Of a stretch of 64,000 nucleotides of DNA, positions 44,181-56,853 are shown piece after piece; the first letter of the stretch is position 1; each line of letters begins with the position of its first letter. Position numbers and translations under genes: made by a program. Under the pieces are notes generated by a model that worked only from the letters and a program-made list of their open reading frames with translations, had not been told where the DNA came from and searched no databases. This DNA is from Myxococcus stipitatus DSM 14675 (GTDB lineage Bacteria > Myxococcota > Myxococcia > Myxococcales > Myxococcaceae). The DNA lies in NCBI RefSeq assembly GCF_000331735.1, contig NC_020126.1:3596001-3660000 (forward strand), read 5' to 3'.

Positions 44181-44236
44181 GAGGACACCTTTGACACGAG
44201 CGACGCGAGCGGGCGAAACGACATTCAACCCGTGGC

Positions 44237-45772
44237 TCAGAAGCCAACGCCTCCCGAAACAGGGTTGAAGGGCCGGCCGTTGTCCTGCGTCACCACGTAG
44301 ACGGCGCCCGCCGTCACGGCCGCGACACCACCCACCACGGCCCAGAACCAGGGCCGCTTCAGCAGGGACTCACCGGAGCCGGTGCTCTCCGCGACGCGAG
44401 GCGCCATGGACCCGTTGATGAAGCCGCGCACCTTCTCGGCCGTGGCCGCCGGGCTCTCGTCCCGCTCCTTGCCGGACAGGTCGATCTCCACGCCGCGCAG
44501 GCGCGCCTGGGTGCGCACATCCCACACCTGGAGCTCCGCCCCGAAGCGGCCCTTCTTGTCCTGGGACACGGCGGCCAGCACCAGGTAGCGGGCATCCAGC
44601 CGGTCCGCGATGGCCGCGGTCTCCGGGGGCAGCGTCTCGCTGTCGAAGGCGGCCTTCGAGCCCGCGCGCACGGCGGCCTCGCGGATGGCGGACAGGCCGG
44701 GGCCGGGCTCGAGCGTGGCCTTCACCTGGGCGCTCCCCGCGGGCTTGACCTCCGCGAACTGCGCGTAGGACGTGTGGCCCGGCAGCGACACCACCACGGG
44801 GTGGCGGCCCGGCGCGACGGACACGCCCTTGAGCGGCGTGACACCCACGTCCTCGCCCCTCACGCGCACCTGGGCACCCGCGGGCAGCGAGTCCACCACG
44901 AGCGTGCCGGCGGGCTGCGCGGCGACCTCCGCGCGGGCGTCATCGAAGGCCTTCTGCACGTCCTGGCCGAAGAGCGCCTTGTCGGGCCGGGTGGAGGCGT
45001 CCGCCACCACCGAGCGCAGGAAGGACTCCTTCGCGCCCGCGGTGTCGCCATTGAGCATGCGGGACGCGCCCAGGAACAGGTACGTCTCGCTCAGCCGCTG
45101 GGGACGCAGGTCGCCGGGGGCCTTCTCATAGGCCGCGACGGCCTCGCGGAAGCGGGCCTCCGCCATCTCCGGGTCCAGGTTGTCGTACGCGCCGCGGCCC
45201 TCCTCGAAGAGGGCATCCGCCTTCGTCAGCGGCAGGGGCTCCGAGGGAGGGAAGGCCTGCCCCAGGTCCACGAACGGCACATCGCCGCCGCGCTGCAGGT
45301 GGTTGCGCAGCTCCGTCTCCAGCCGGACCGCCGCCTCGGCGGCGCCCGGGGTGCGGGGCACGGAGAACAGCGCCACGGGGCCGGTGGCCGCGGACGGGGC
45401 GACGGGCGAGTGGGCCAGCGAGGGGCGGCCCTCGGGCTTCACCGGCTCGGTGCTGGCGGGCGGGGGCGCCTGGGTGGGCGTGGCCAGCGAGGGGCGGGAC
45501 TCGGGCGCCTTCGGCGTGTCGGAGGGGGCCGAGGGCGCGTCCGGCTCACCGAAGACCATGGGCTGGGGGCTGGCGACGTCACCCGTGTCGGCCGGGGACG
45601 GGTCCTCGGCGGGCGGCGCCTTCTTCTTCCCCTTGGCGGTGGGCTTCTTCTTCGCGACCTTGGTCGCCACGGCCTTCTTGCGCGTCGTCTTCTTGCGCGT
45701 CGTCTGGGCGTGAGCGGGAAGGACGGCCAGCAGCAGGGTGAGGAGCAGGGCGATTCGGCGGAACGTATTCAC
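44237..45772 (-). CDS. Secreted TPR/PEGA-domain protein with C-terminal membrane helix
   Basis: A 511-residue protein with a signal peptide ending AHAQ. A Lys-rich stretch (TRKKTTRKKAVATKVAKKKP) follows, then a Pro/Ala/Thr-rich spacer. A TPR-like helical part lies at about 175-270 (LFEEGRGAYDNLDPEMAEAR), and a PEGA-like domain at ~285-350 (TLVVDSLPAGAQVRVRGEDV; GRHPVVVSLPGHTSYAQFAE). Near the end is one membrane helix (PWFWAVVGGVAAVTAGAVYV). It shares its overall plan with the next gene, which suggests a duplicated pair. Confidence 0.82.
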   Translation of the reverse strand: MNTFRRIALLLTLLLAVLPAHAQTTRKKTTRKKAVATKVAKKKPTAKGKKKAPPAEDPSPADTGDVASPQPMVFGEPDAPSAPSDTPKAPESRPSLATPTQAPPPASTEPVKPEGRPSLAHSPVAPSAATGPVALFSVPRTPGAAEAAVRLETELRNHLQRGGDVPFVDLGQAFPPSEPLPLTKADALFEEGRGAYDNLDPEMAEARFREAVAAYEKAPGDLRPQRLSETYLFLGASRMLNGDTAGAKESFLRSVVADASTRPDKALFGQDVQKAFDDARAEVAAQPAGTLVVDSLPAGAQVRVRGEDVGVTPLKGVSVAPGRHPVVVSLPGHTSYAQFAEVKPAGSAQVKATLEPGPGLSAIREAAVRAGSKAAFDSETLPPETAAIADRLDARYLVLAAVSQDKKGRFGAELQVWDVRTQARLRGVEIDLSGKERDESPAATAEKVRGFINGSMAPRVAESTGSGESLLKRPWFWAVVGGVAAVTAGAVYVVTQDNGRPFNPVSGGVGF

Positions 45773-45877
45773 GGCGTTGGAATGTAACCGAGCGGACCCA
45801 TGCCGTCACGGGGCCCCGTCTCCGCCCCAGGGGCAGGCGGGGCGGGGGGGACCCGTGCGCGGCAGGATGACGGATGG

Positions 45878-50191
<4,314 letters not shown>

Positions 50192-50578
50192 GCTCTTCAG
50201 ACCCAGGTGAGAACGTCTCGTACCCGAACGCGGTGCGTGACTCGCGCACTCCGCGCCATGGACTCTCGAATCTGCAACGAAGGGCCGGGACTACCATGGC
50301 CCCCTGACAATTGGAACGAATTCGGGGGGTTGCGCATCCTCGGAGACATCCCACCTATACGTCCGTCCAGTTCTCCATCCAAGTGGAACAGGCCTGTAAC
50401 CACCTGAAATTCCGGGCGGGAGGGCTCCTTCGACTCACCCAGGGGCGGGACGGTGGGTGCGGGTAGGAGAGGACGCGAGGTCGACTCCAGAATCCGCCCG
50501 GGCGGGAGGGGAGGGGTGGGCTCGGACGCCTGTCCGGCGCCGGACCGGGGTATTGGACCGGGCATCATCCGGGGCTCC
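50192..50578. other. 387-bp divergent intergenic region
   Basis: The gap between parC (minus) and the AraC-type gene (plus) holds no frame I can support. On the minus strand TTGGAT, a 17-nt spacer and TATAGG (the -10 box at 50354-50359) form a weak promoter candidate for parC, with a leader of ~155 nt. Nothing clear is seen for the plus-strand gene, apart from G-rich sequence near 50500. Confidence 0.35.
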
Positions 50579-51430
50579 ATGGCCGGTCCTCATGCGTTCT
50601 ACCGGGCGGTCGCACCGCCTCCCGCGCTCCGCCCGTATATCCACGCGTTCTGGGTCTACGAGGGGTACCTCCCTGCGCACGGCCGTGAGCGGGTGTTGCC
50701 CACGGGGACCGTGGAGTGGGTGATACCGCTCGCGGGCCAGCGCCTGGAGTGGCGGGAGCTGGATGGCGCGGAGGGTCATCATTCGGGGGCGCACGTCGCC
50801 GGGCCTCGGCTCACGGCGTATGACGTGCCCACGGCGCAGCAGGCCCTGCTCGCGGGAGTCCACTTCCGGGTGGGAGGTGCCTGGCCGCTGCTGGGGATTC
50901 CCCAGGAGGAACTGGCCGAGCGGCACGTGGAGCTGGCCTCTGTCTGGGGCGCTGACGTGGAGGACTGGGTCACTCGACTGCGCGAGGCGAAAGGCACGGA
51001 GGACCGCTTCGCATTGCTGGGGGAGCTGTTCCTGGCGCGGCTCGATGTCAGGCGTGCCTCACACCCGGAGGTCGCGAGGGCGCTGGCGCGGCTCCACGAG
51101 AGCGCCGCGGAGGTGTCCGTTGCGTCGCTCGTCATGGGTTCGGGCTTGAGCCATCGGAGGTTCATCGAGCTGTTTCGCCGAGAGGTCGGGCTCACGCCGC
51201 GTGACCTCCTCCGGGTCCGCCGCTTCCAGCGCGCGCTCGCGTCCACGCGGAGGGGCGCGTCGCCCTCGCTCACCTGGCTGGCGCATGAAGCGGGGTACTT
51301 CGACCAGTCCCACTGGTTGCTCGAGTGCCGGAAGCTCGCCGGTCTGTCCCCAGGGGCGCTGGTGTCGACGGCGCGCGGCGCGGAGGTGTTGCCACCCGAG
51401 GAGCGGGGTCAGATGCTTCCTATCGGGTGA
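50579..51430 (+). CDS. AraC-family transcriptional regulator
   Basis: A 283-residue regulator. The N-terminal ~170 residues are a sensor region (AFYRAVAPPPALRPYIHAFW; GTVEWVIPLAGQRLEWRELD) of the DUF6597-like type often found in AraC proteins. The C-terminal ~110 residues are the DNA-binding domain with two helix-turn-helices (VSVASLVMGSGLSHRRFIEL, FRREVGLTPRDLLRVRRFQR, WLAHEAGYFDQSHWLLECRK). The start at 50579 opens the conserved part. It probably controls the adjacent NmrA-type oxidoreductase gene, 26 nt downstream. Confidence 0.88.
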   Translation: MAGPHAFYRAVAPPPALRPYIHAFWVYEGYLPAHGRERVLPTGTVEWVIPLAGQRLEWRELDGAEGHHSGAHVAGPRLTAYDVPTAQQALLAGVHFRVGGAWPLLGIPQEELAERHVELASVWGADVEDWVTRLREAKGTEDRFALLGELFLARLDVRRASHPEVARALARLHESAAEVSVASLVMGSGLSHRRFIELFRREVGLTPRDLLRVRRFQRALASTRRGASPSLTWLAHEAGYFDQSHWLLECRKLAGLSPGALVSTARGAEVLPPEERGQMLPIG

Positions 51431-51456
51431 AGTCGCCTCGAGCGCATCTTGCCCGC

Positions 51457-52305
51457 ATGAACGTCATCCTGGGTGCGACGGGAGTGGTGGGTGCAGCGGT
51501 CCTCGAGGAACTTCACGAGCGGCGTCTTCCGGTGCGCGCGGTCTCCCGCGCCCGGACGCCGCACCTCCAGGGCCTGGAGCATGTGCGGGTGGACCTGGCC
51601 ACGGGGGACGGGCTGGCGGCGTGCCTGGAGGGCGCCGAGAGCGTCTTCCTGGTGACCGGGGACATGGTGGACCAGGTCGGCGCGGAACTGCGGGTCATCG
51701 AGGCCGCACGTCACGCGGGCGTGCGCAGGCTGGTGAAGCTGTCGATTCTCGGAGCCGAGAGCGAGGCGTTCTACCTGGCGCGTGTCCACCGGGCCATCGA
51801 GCGCGAGGTGGAGCGCTCGGGGCTCTCCTTCACGTTGCTGAGGCCCGGGGGCTTCATGCAGAACTTCATCACGTACTACGGCCACTCCCTGCGGACCGAG
51901 GGGGTGCTGCGTCTGCCTTGGCGAGACGAGAAGGAGGACCCCATCGACGCCCGGGACATCGCCCGGGTCGCGGCGGTGTGTCTGACCTCCGAGCGCTTCG
52001 CCGGCCGCGCGCTGGACCTCGGCGGGCCACAATCCCTGAGCTATCCGGAGAGGGTCCGCTCGCTGGCCCAGGCCTCGGGCCGGACGCTGACGTATGAGAC
52101 CGTCTCGGAGGCGGCCTACCGAGAGGCCGTGCTGCCGTACTCGGTGACACCCGCCCATGCCGACGGACTCATCGACATGTTCCGCTTCCACCGCGAAGGA
52201 CGCGCACCGTCACCTCGAGACCATGTGCTGGAGGTGACGGGCACGCCACCGCGCTCCTTCGAGGCGTTCGCGAAGGAGCACGCCGACTTCTGGCGAGGGA
52301 CCTGA
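51457..52305 (+). CDS. NmrA-type NAD(P)-binding protein
   Basis: A 282-residue atypical short-chain dehydrogenase. The Rossmann motif is MNVILGATGVVGAAVLEELH at the very N-terminus, which fixes the start. It continues with VRVDLATGDGLAACLEGAES, RRLVKLSILGAESEAFYLAR and the LLRPGGFMQNFITYY pattern of NmrA/quinone-oxidoreductase-2-like proteins. These sense NAD(P) state or reduce small quinones. It follows the AraC gene and is probably its target. Confidence 0.88.
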   Translation: MNVILGATGVVGAAVLEELHERRLPVRAVSRARTPHLQGLEHVRVDLATGDGLAACLEGAESVFLVTGDMVDQVGAELRVIEAARHAGVRRLVKLSILGAESEAFYLARVHRAIEREVERSGLSFTLLRPGGFMQNFITYYGHSLRTEGVLRLPWRDEKEDPIDARDIARVAAVCLTSERFAGRALDLGGPQSLSYPERVRSLAQASGRTLTYETVSEAAYREAVLPYSVTPAHADGLIDMFRFHREGRAPSPRDHVLEVTGTPPRSFEAFAKEHADFWRGT

Positions 52306-52326
52306 GGCCCTCGACTCCGAGTGGGG

Positions 52327-52992
52327 TCAGGGATTGGCCTGGGGCGCGCGGCCCCAGTTGCCATCCTTGAAGATGCGCACGCCGTGCGTGCCGCCCCCGC
52401 CAATCAAGCCCGTCACCGTGGCCTGGATGGGCTTGCCCCCCGGCGGCTGGTAGACGACGCGCGCCTTGCGCCCCGAGGGGATGGCCGCGTTGGTGGTGTC
52501 GATGAGCAGGTAGACGGTCTTGTCCTCGGACTGGATGCGGTCGGTGTCGTGGCGGTGGTTGAGCTCGGCCAGCAGCTCGCCGTCGTCCACCGTGCTGGCC
52601 TCGCTGCCCAGCAGGCGCACCTTCACGCGCAGCCAGTTCTGGGCGCCGCCGCCCTCCGTGGCGTACTCGCGCACGCCCTGGATGATGATGGCCAGGTCGG
52701 CGCCATTGCCCGCCGCGCCCTGCGAGAGCCGCAGCCCCGTCTGCTTGCTGTTGTCGGCGTCAATCAACAGGGTGGCGTTGGCGCAGCGGTTCTTGCACTC
52801 CTCGCCCCAGGGGGCCTTGTCGAAGCGCAGGCGCAGGGCGAAGTCGCTGCCCTGCGGGCCGATGACGGCGTCGACGATGACGGGGCGCTCGCCGTCCGGG
52901 GGCGCGGTGTACCGGAAGGTGGACCGTTCCTTGGCGACCACGCTCGAGCCGGCGAGAAGGGTACAGATGAGCAACGGCAGAGAGCGCTTCAC
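52327..52992 (-). CDS. Secreted hypothetical protein
   Basis: A 221-residue protein with a signal peptide (about residues 1-20, cut after VVA). The mature part looks beta-rich (DFALRLRFDKAPWG; ATLLIDADNSKQTGLRLSQG; KTVYLLIDTTNAAIP) with one close Cys pair (CKNRC). The pattern of charged surface strands with DADN resembles carbohydrate-binding or DOMON-like sugar-binding folds, but I cannot place it. It is convergent with the NmrA-type gene. Confidence 0.7.
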   Translation of the reverse strand: MKRSLPLLICTLLAGSSVVAKERSTFRYTAPPDGERPVIVDAVIGPQGSDFALRLRFDKAPWGEECKNRCANATLLIDADNSKQTGLRLSQGAAGNGADLAIIIQGVREYATEGGGAQNWLRVKVRLLGSEASTVDDGELLAELNHRHDTDRIQSEDKTVYLLIDTTNAAIPSGRKARVVYQPPGGKPIQATVTGLIGGGGTHGVRIFKDGNWGRAPQANP

Positions 52993-53087
52993 GGTGTGTG
53001 GACCTCCGGGGAATGGCGCCCATTCAAGTGGGAAGACGCGGTCGCTTCAAGTGTCAGGCGCTAGAGTTCTCACCGGAGGACTGAACG

Positions 53088-53744
53088 ATGCCAGACCCGT
53101 ACGTGCGGCAGCTCAAGCTGGGACCCATGGACAACTTCGTCTACCTGGTCGGCGCGGCGGACTCGCCCGACGTCGTGGTGGTGGACCCCGCGTGGGACGT
53201 CGCGGCCATCGAGCAGGCCGTCGCGGAGGACGGCAAGCGCCTTGCGGGCGCCTTCGTCTCGCACTGCCACTTCGACCACATCAATGGCTTGCCGGAGCTG
53301 CTGTCGCGCCACGACCTCCCTGTCTATGCCCAGCGTGAGGAGGTGGCGTTCTCCGCGGAGCTGCGGGAGCTGAAGGACGCGCTGCGCCCGCTGGGGCCTG
53401 GGGACGTCGTACCCGTGGGCCCCGCGCGCTTCCAGGCGCTCCACACGCCGGGGCACACCCCGGGCTCGCACTGCCTGCTCGCGGGGGATTCGCTGGTGTC
53501 CGGCGACACGCTTTTCATCAACGGCTGTGGCCGGTGCGACATGAAGGGCGGGGACCCGGAGGCGATGTACCGCTCGCTGTCGCAGGTGCTGCTGAAGGTG
53601 CCGGACTCCACGCGGCTGTGGCCGGGGCACGACTACGCGGACGCGCCGGTGGCGGCGATGGGCGACGTGCGGCGGCTCAATCCCTACTTCTCCTACCCGG
53701 ACGTCGCCTCGTTCGTCGCGTTCAGGATGCGCCCCAGGAAGTGA
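53088..53744 (+). CDS. Metallo-beta-lactamase-fold hydrolase (glyoxalase II-like)
   Basis: A 218-residue protein of the metallo-beta-lactamase superfamily. The metal motif reads SHCHFDHINGLPELL (HxHxDH with the first pair as HCH). Further ligands are in LHTPGHTPGSHCLLAGDSLV, SGDTLFINGCGRCDM and LWPGHDYADAPV. The short length fits hydroxyacylglutathione hydrolase-like thioesterases or persulfide dioxygenases. A GGAGGA site and CTAGAGT precede the ATG. Confidence 0.92.
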   Translation: MPDPYVRQLKLGPMDNFVYLVGAADSPDVVVVDPAWDVAAIEQAVAEDGKRLAGAFVSHCHFDHINGLPELLSRHDLPVYAQREEVAFSAELRELKDALRPLGPGDVVPVGPARFQALHTPGHTPGSHCLLAGDSLVSGDTLFINGCGRCDMKGGDPEAMYRSLSQVLLKVPDSTRLWPGHDYADAPVAAMGDVRRLNPYFSYPDVASFVAFRMRPRK

Positions 53745-53769
53745 AGGGGACTGGAGGCGCGAGGAGGCC

Positions 53770-53814
53770 CCCAGTCGCCTTCGTCGCGGGTAACCGGTTA
53801 CGGGCGCGACTGGG
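53770..53814. terminator. Bidirectional terminator-like hairpin
   Basis: CCCAGTCGC (53770-53778) and GCGACTGGG (53806-53814) form a perfect 9-bp stem. Between them is the palindrome GTAACCGGTTAC. It covers the 3' end of the minus-strand esterase and lies 25 nt after the plus-strand hydrolase stop. Confidence 0.5.
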
Positions 53815-54697
53815 CGAACATCCAGTCCCAGAAGGACTGCAGGCCGTACGTCTCCGCCCAGCCCATGTGGGCGTTGCCCGAGAACACCACGTAGCGAAGG
53901 ATGGTGTTCCCCGTGGCGACGATGCCAGCCTGCGAGGTCCACGACTGCGTCGTCTTGTTGAACAGGTACGTCGTCGTCTGCGGCAGCTCGACGACGGGCG
54001 GGAAGGCCCAGTGGTTGTAGTTCTTCGTCACGGGGAGCACCCAGGAGCGCTCACCCCAGCGGTCTCCGAAGCTGCTGCCGGCCCAGATGGGCACATCCTT
54101 GAGCTGGGGGATGGTCTCTCCCGGCGCGCCGATGGCGGTGGCGAAGGTGGCCATCGCCGCCAGCTCGCTCCCGTGCAGCGTGGCATAGCGCCACGCGCCC
54201 CAGCCGCCCATGCTCAGCCCCGTCAGGTAGACGCGCTTGGGGTCCACCCGGTAGTTGGCGACGATGAACTGGACGAACGGGCGAATCTCCGCCGGTGAGT
54301 AGTTGTCCACCGCCTGCGGGGCGAAGACCATCATCTTCTTCTGGGCGAAGTAGGTCTTCCAGGTGGCGCTCGTGCGGATGTTCCGCAGCGCTCCGTTGCG
54401 CGTCAGGACCTCGTAGAGGTCGGTGGGATTCGGCGCCCGGCCCAACTCGCCAATGCCATTCAAGTGGATGACGACCGGGTACAGCTCCGTGGAGGCGTTG
54501 TAGCCCGGCGGAATGAACTCACCGTAGGGGAGCGGGTTCCCGTTCGCTCCCTGCATGTGCACGGAGATTTGATTCTCCACGGGGGAGAGGAGGGCGGCGG
54601 ACCAGGTGTCCGCGGCCAGGGCGGCGGCATCCTCCGGCGTGCCGGGACCACAGGCCGCGAGGGCCGCGACGACGACGGCAAGGGCAACACTTCTCAT
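53798..54697 (-). CDS. Alpha/beta-hydrolase esterase lipoprotein
   Basis: A 299-residue lipoprotein with lipobox LAAC (start at 54697, ribosome site GAGGTGA). The nucleophile elbow GLSMGGWGAWRYAT has Ser at 162. The other triad residues are probably the Asp/Glu near GSSFGDRWGE and the His in VVFSGNAHMGWAETYGLQSF. The fold resembles poly(3-hydroxybutyrate) depolymerase or feruloyl esterase-like secreted hydrolases, with TLHGSELAAMATFATAIG after the elbow. The substrate is unknown. Confidence 0.87.
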   Translation of the reverse strand: MRSVALAVVVAALAACGPGTPEDAAALAADTWSAALLSPVENQISVHMQGANGNPLPYGEFIPPGYNASTELYPVVIHLNGIGELGRAPNPTDLYEVLTRNGALRNIRTSATWKTYFAQKKMMVFAPQAVDNYSPAEIRPFVQFIVANYRVDPKRVYLTGLSMGGWGAWRYATLHGSELAAMATFATAIGAPGETIPQLKDVPIWAGSSFGDRWGERSWVLPVTKNYNHWAFPPVVELPQTTTYLFNKTTQSWTSQAGIVATGNTILRYVVFSGNAHMGWAETYGLQSFWDWMFAQSRP

Positions 54698-54868
54698 GGA
54701 GTCACCTCGAGATGAGGGGTGGATGTGACTCCAGTTGTCTACATTGAGTTCTAGTTGTTCGCGAGTTTCTGTTGTTAATCGAGTTGCGTCTTCATGTGCC
54801 CAGGGGTTGCTGGGGGCGGGAGGAACGGAGGCGCGAAGGACCTCCGCTCCCGTCACGTCACTTCGGGA

Positions 54869-55594
54869 CTACCAGTAGACGGCGACCGACGAGATGCGGT
54901 CGTTCCACGAGTGCCAGCGGCGGAACGGCCACCAGCCGGTGTACCAGCCGTAGCTGCCCATGTTGGGAACGGCCCACGCGCGGCCAATCCACAGCACGTG
55001 ACCGCCGTACCAGGAGTGCTCGGTGACCAGCGTCCAACGGCCGCACTGGGTGCTCCAGAGCGAGGAGATGCGATCATTCCACCAGCCCAGGTTCGGGTAG
55101 CCCCAGCCCGGGTAGACGGAGAACGACGCGCCGCCGTACCACGAGTGCTCGAAGAAGACCGACCAGGGATTGCAGTTCGCGAGCTGGTTGCCCGTGGGCT
55201 GCTCGGACGGGAACTGACCCGTCGCGGAGAAGTACTCCTTCAGCTGCTCCGTGGTGCGGAAGCCCTGCACCACGCTCAGCTCCGCGGAACGGCCATCCAG
55301 CACGTAGTGCGACAGGTGGATGTCCTTCTCCTGGATCTCCTTGGCCGTGTACCGCACGCCGTCCACCAGGATGGGGAGGTCCGGCAGGAAGCCCTCCACG
55401 GGCTGGTTCTCGATGTCCTCGCGGGGCGCGTCCCGGAGCACCTTGCTCAACGGAACCCGCTCCAGCCTGCCTTCCTTGTTCGGCAGGTCGCCCGTGTCGT
55501 GCGGGGGCACCGGCTCGATGTTCTGCGCCAGGGCCGTACCCCCGGTCAGCATCACGGCCAACGTCAGCGAGCCAATCACTGTCTTGAGATTCAT
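54869..55594 (-). CDS. Secreted beta/gamma-crystallin-type protein
   Basis: A 241-residue protein with a signal peptide ending ALAQ. The middle (35-145) is helical and charged. The last ~95 residues contain two Greek-key motifs: FFEHSWYGGASFSVYPGWGY ... WWNDRISSLWS, and TEHSWYGGHVLWIGRAW ... SWNDRISSVAVYW. NDRISS matches the calcium-binding signature [ND][ND]xx[ST]S of beta/gamma-crystallins, the fold of the Myxococcus spore-coat Protein S. The protein is probably exported and stabilised by calcium. The ATG at 55594 follows AGGAG by 6 nt. Confidence 0.88.
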   Translation of the reverse strand: MNLKTVIGSLTLAVMLTGGTALAQNIEPVPPHDTGDLPNKEGRLERVPLSKVLRDAPREDIENQPVEGFLPDLPILVDGVRYTAKEIQEKDIHLSHYVLDGRSAELSVVQGFRTTEQLKEYFSATGQFPSEQPTGNQLANCNPWSVFFEHSWYGGASFSVYPGWGYPNLGWWNDRISSLWSTQCGRWTLVTEHSWYGGHVLWIGRAWAVPNMGSYGWYTGWWPFRRWHSWNDRISSVAVYW

Positions 55595-55619
55595 GTCCGC
55601 TCCTGGAGTGTGGGATTGC

Positions 55620-55641
55620 CCGTAGCTGGAAGTCGCTACGG
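55620..55641 (-). promoter_or_regulatory. Leader hairpin of the crystallin gene
   Basis: CCGTAGC and GCTACGG form a perfect 7-bp stem within the presumed 5' leader, 26 nt upstream of the start. It may affect mRNA stability or translation. Confidence 0.4.
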
Positions 55642-55649
55642 CGCTCGCA

Positions 55650-55679
55650 CTTATAGTGCGTCTGTTTTCAGGCAGACAA
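55650..55679 (-). promoter_or_regulatory. Candidate promoter with internal inverted repeats
   Basis: Read on the minus strand: TTGTCT (-35), an 18-nt spacer, TATAAG (-10). The -10 box is inside the palindrome GCACTTATAGTGC (55648-55660), and GTCTG/CAGAC arms lie in the spacer and -35 box. It precedes the crystallin gene by ~55 nt. The rest of the gap to 55970 shows no gene. Confidence 0.5.
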
Positions 55680-55970
55680 ATCAGTGAAAGTTTGTTTCGC
55701 GGTTTATTCTTGACTCGGAGTGCGGGAGGACCCGGGCCTGGGCGAAGCCCTTCGTCCCCGCAAACCCTTGGGAGTTGGTGGCGCGCGACAGCCCGCACGG
55801 AGGATGACCACCCCTCTGAACAGGGCGTCTCCCTGCGTGCGAGGTCATTTCAGGCCGAGATGAAACAATCCAGCGTGAGCATTTGCCGCCACGGACAGCC
55901 CCTCCAGGCCGTGCGGACTCGGTAACCGGACTGATTCACGGAGCTGTGACGCGGGGTGAAGTGCCGGGGT

Positions 55971-56711
55971 TCAGGCCCTGCCGCGGGCGCGGGCGCCCAC
56001 CGCGGGCATCTGGAGGCTCGGGGGGCGGCTGTGCAGGGAGCGATACGCGGTGAAGCCGAGCAGCCCCACGGCGAGCAACGTCCACAGCGCGGCCCAGACG
56101 ACCGCGGGCACGTGGGTGAGGTCGGCCAGGAGGGCCGCGTCGCTGCGCGAGCGCACCGCGCTGTTCCACAGGTCGTCGCGCAAGTCGAACACCGCGTACA
56201 GCGCGGTGAAGGCGGCGATGAAGAGGTTCACGAAGTCCACCGCGCCATCCGGCAGCAGCTTCGCCCCCAGGCCGAGGACGACGGCGGTGCCCACGCAGAA
56301 CGCCAGCGTGAAGCTGTCACCCGCGTACAGCACGCCCATCACGACCAGCCACACGCTCGCGGCGCCCAGCACCCAGCGGCGCAGCCGGAAGCGGAACGTG
56401 GCCAGCAGCAACCCCGCTCCGGCCACCGCGCTGCCCAGGTAGCCCCCCGAGTAGACGGCAATCTGGCGGAAGATACCCGGAGGCAGGCGGGACAGGCAGG
56501 CTCCTGACTCGTCCGCCGCCAGGTGGATGCGGTCCACCGAGCCCCCCACCAGGAGCGTGGCGAGCGCGTGCCCGCTCTCGTGCATCATCACCACCAACAG
56601 CTTCAGCGGCCAGAAGGCGGGGGCGTCCCAGAAGTACCAGCCCACCCCCAGCATCACGAGGAGGAGGGCCAGGCGGCCGAAATCGAGCTGTGCTCCGCTG
56701 GCGGTCCTCAT
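55971..56711 (-). CDS. M50-like membrane zinc peptidase
   Basis: A 246-residue integral membrane protein with the zinc motif HESGHA at residues 44-49 in a hydrophobic helix (VVMMHESGHALATLLVGG). About five to six further helices follow (IAVYSGGYLGSAVAGAGLLL; FTLAFCVGTAVVLGLGAKLL), ending with a LLAVGLLGFTAYRSL helix. The layout matches the M50B-like family of intramembrane peptidases, but a clear third-ligand Asp motif is not obvious. The start at 56711 is chosen because the upstream reading is unlike a protein. Confidence 0.82.
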   Translation of the reverse strand: MRTASGAQLDFGRLALLLVMLGVGWYFWDAPAFWPLKLLVVMMHESGHALATLLVGGSVDRIHLAADESGACLSRLPPGIFRQIAVYSGGYLGSAVAGAGLLLATFRFRLRRWVLGAASVWLVVMGVLYAGDSFTLAFCVGTAVVLGLGAKLLPDGAVDFVNLFIAAFTALYAVFDLRDDLWNSAVRSRSDAALLADLTHVPAVVWAALWTLLAVGLLGFTAYRSLHSRPPSLQMPAVGARARGRA

Positions 56712-56853
56712 GGGCTTCCCCGGGCATTCGACTGCGAGACACCCCAACACATAAGCGGGCTTCCTCTTCCCGGGAAACTCCTGGCTTGCCGCACGGCGTC
56801 GCGAGTGAAGGCGGCAGTCGCTTGCGGGCGCCGGACGGGGTAGGGAAGTGGGC

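Noticed and set aside
40668..44300. A 1210-codon plus-strand open frame opposite the SppA and PEGA genes
   Set aside because: It is a shadow; the minus strand has signal peptides, catalytic motifs and PEGA domains.
45800..45860. GC-rich stretch after parE as a terminator
   Set aside because: The possible stems leave no proper loop and no T tract, so it is not supported.
51325..51456. N-terminal extension of the NmrA-type protein
   Set aside because: The Rossmann motif needs the start at 51457; the upstream part overlaps the AraC gene in another frame.
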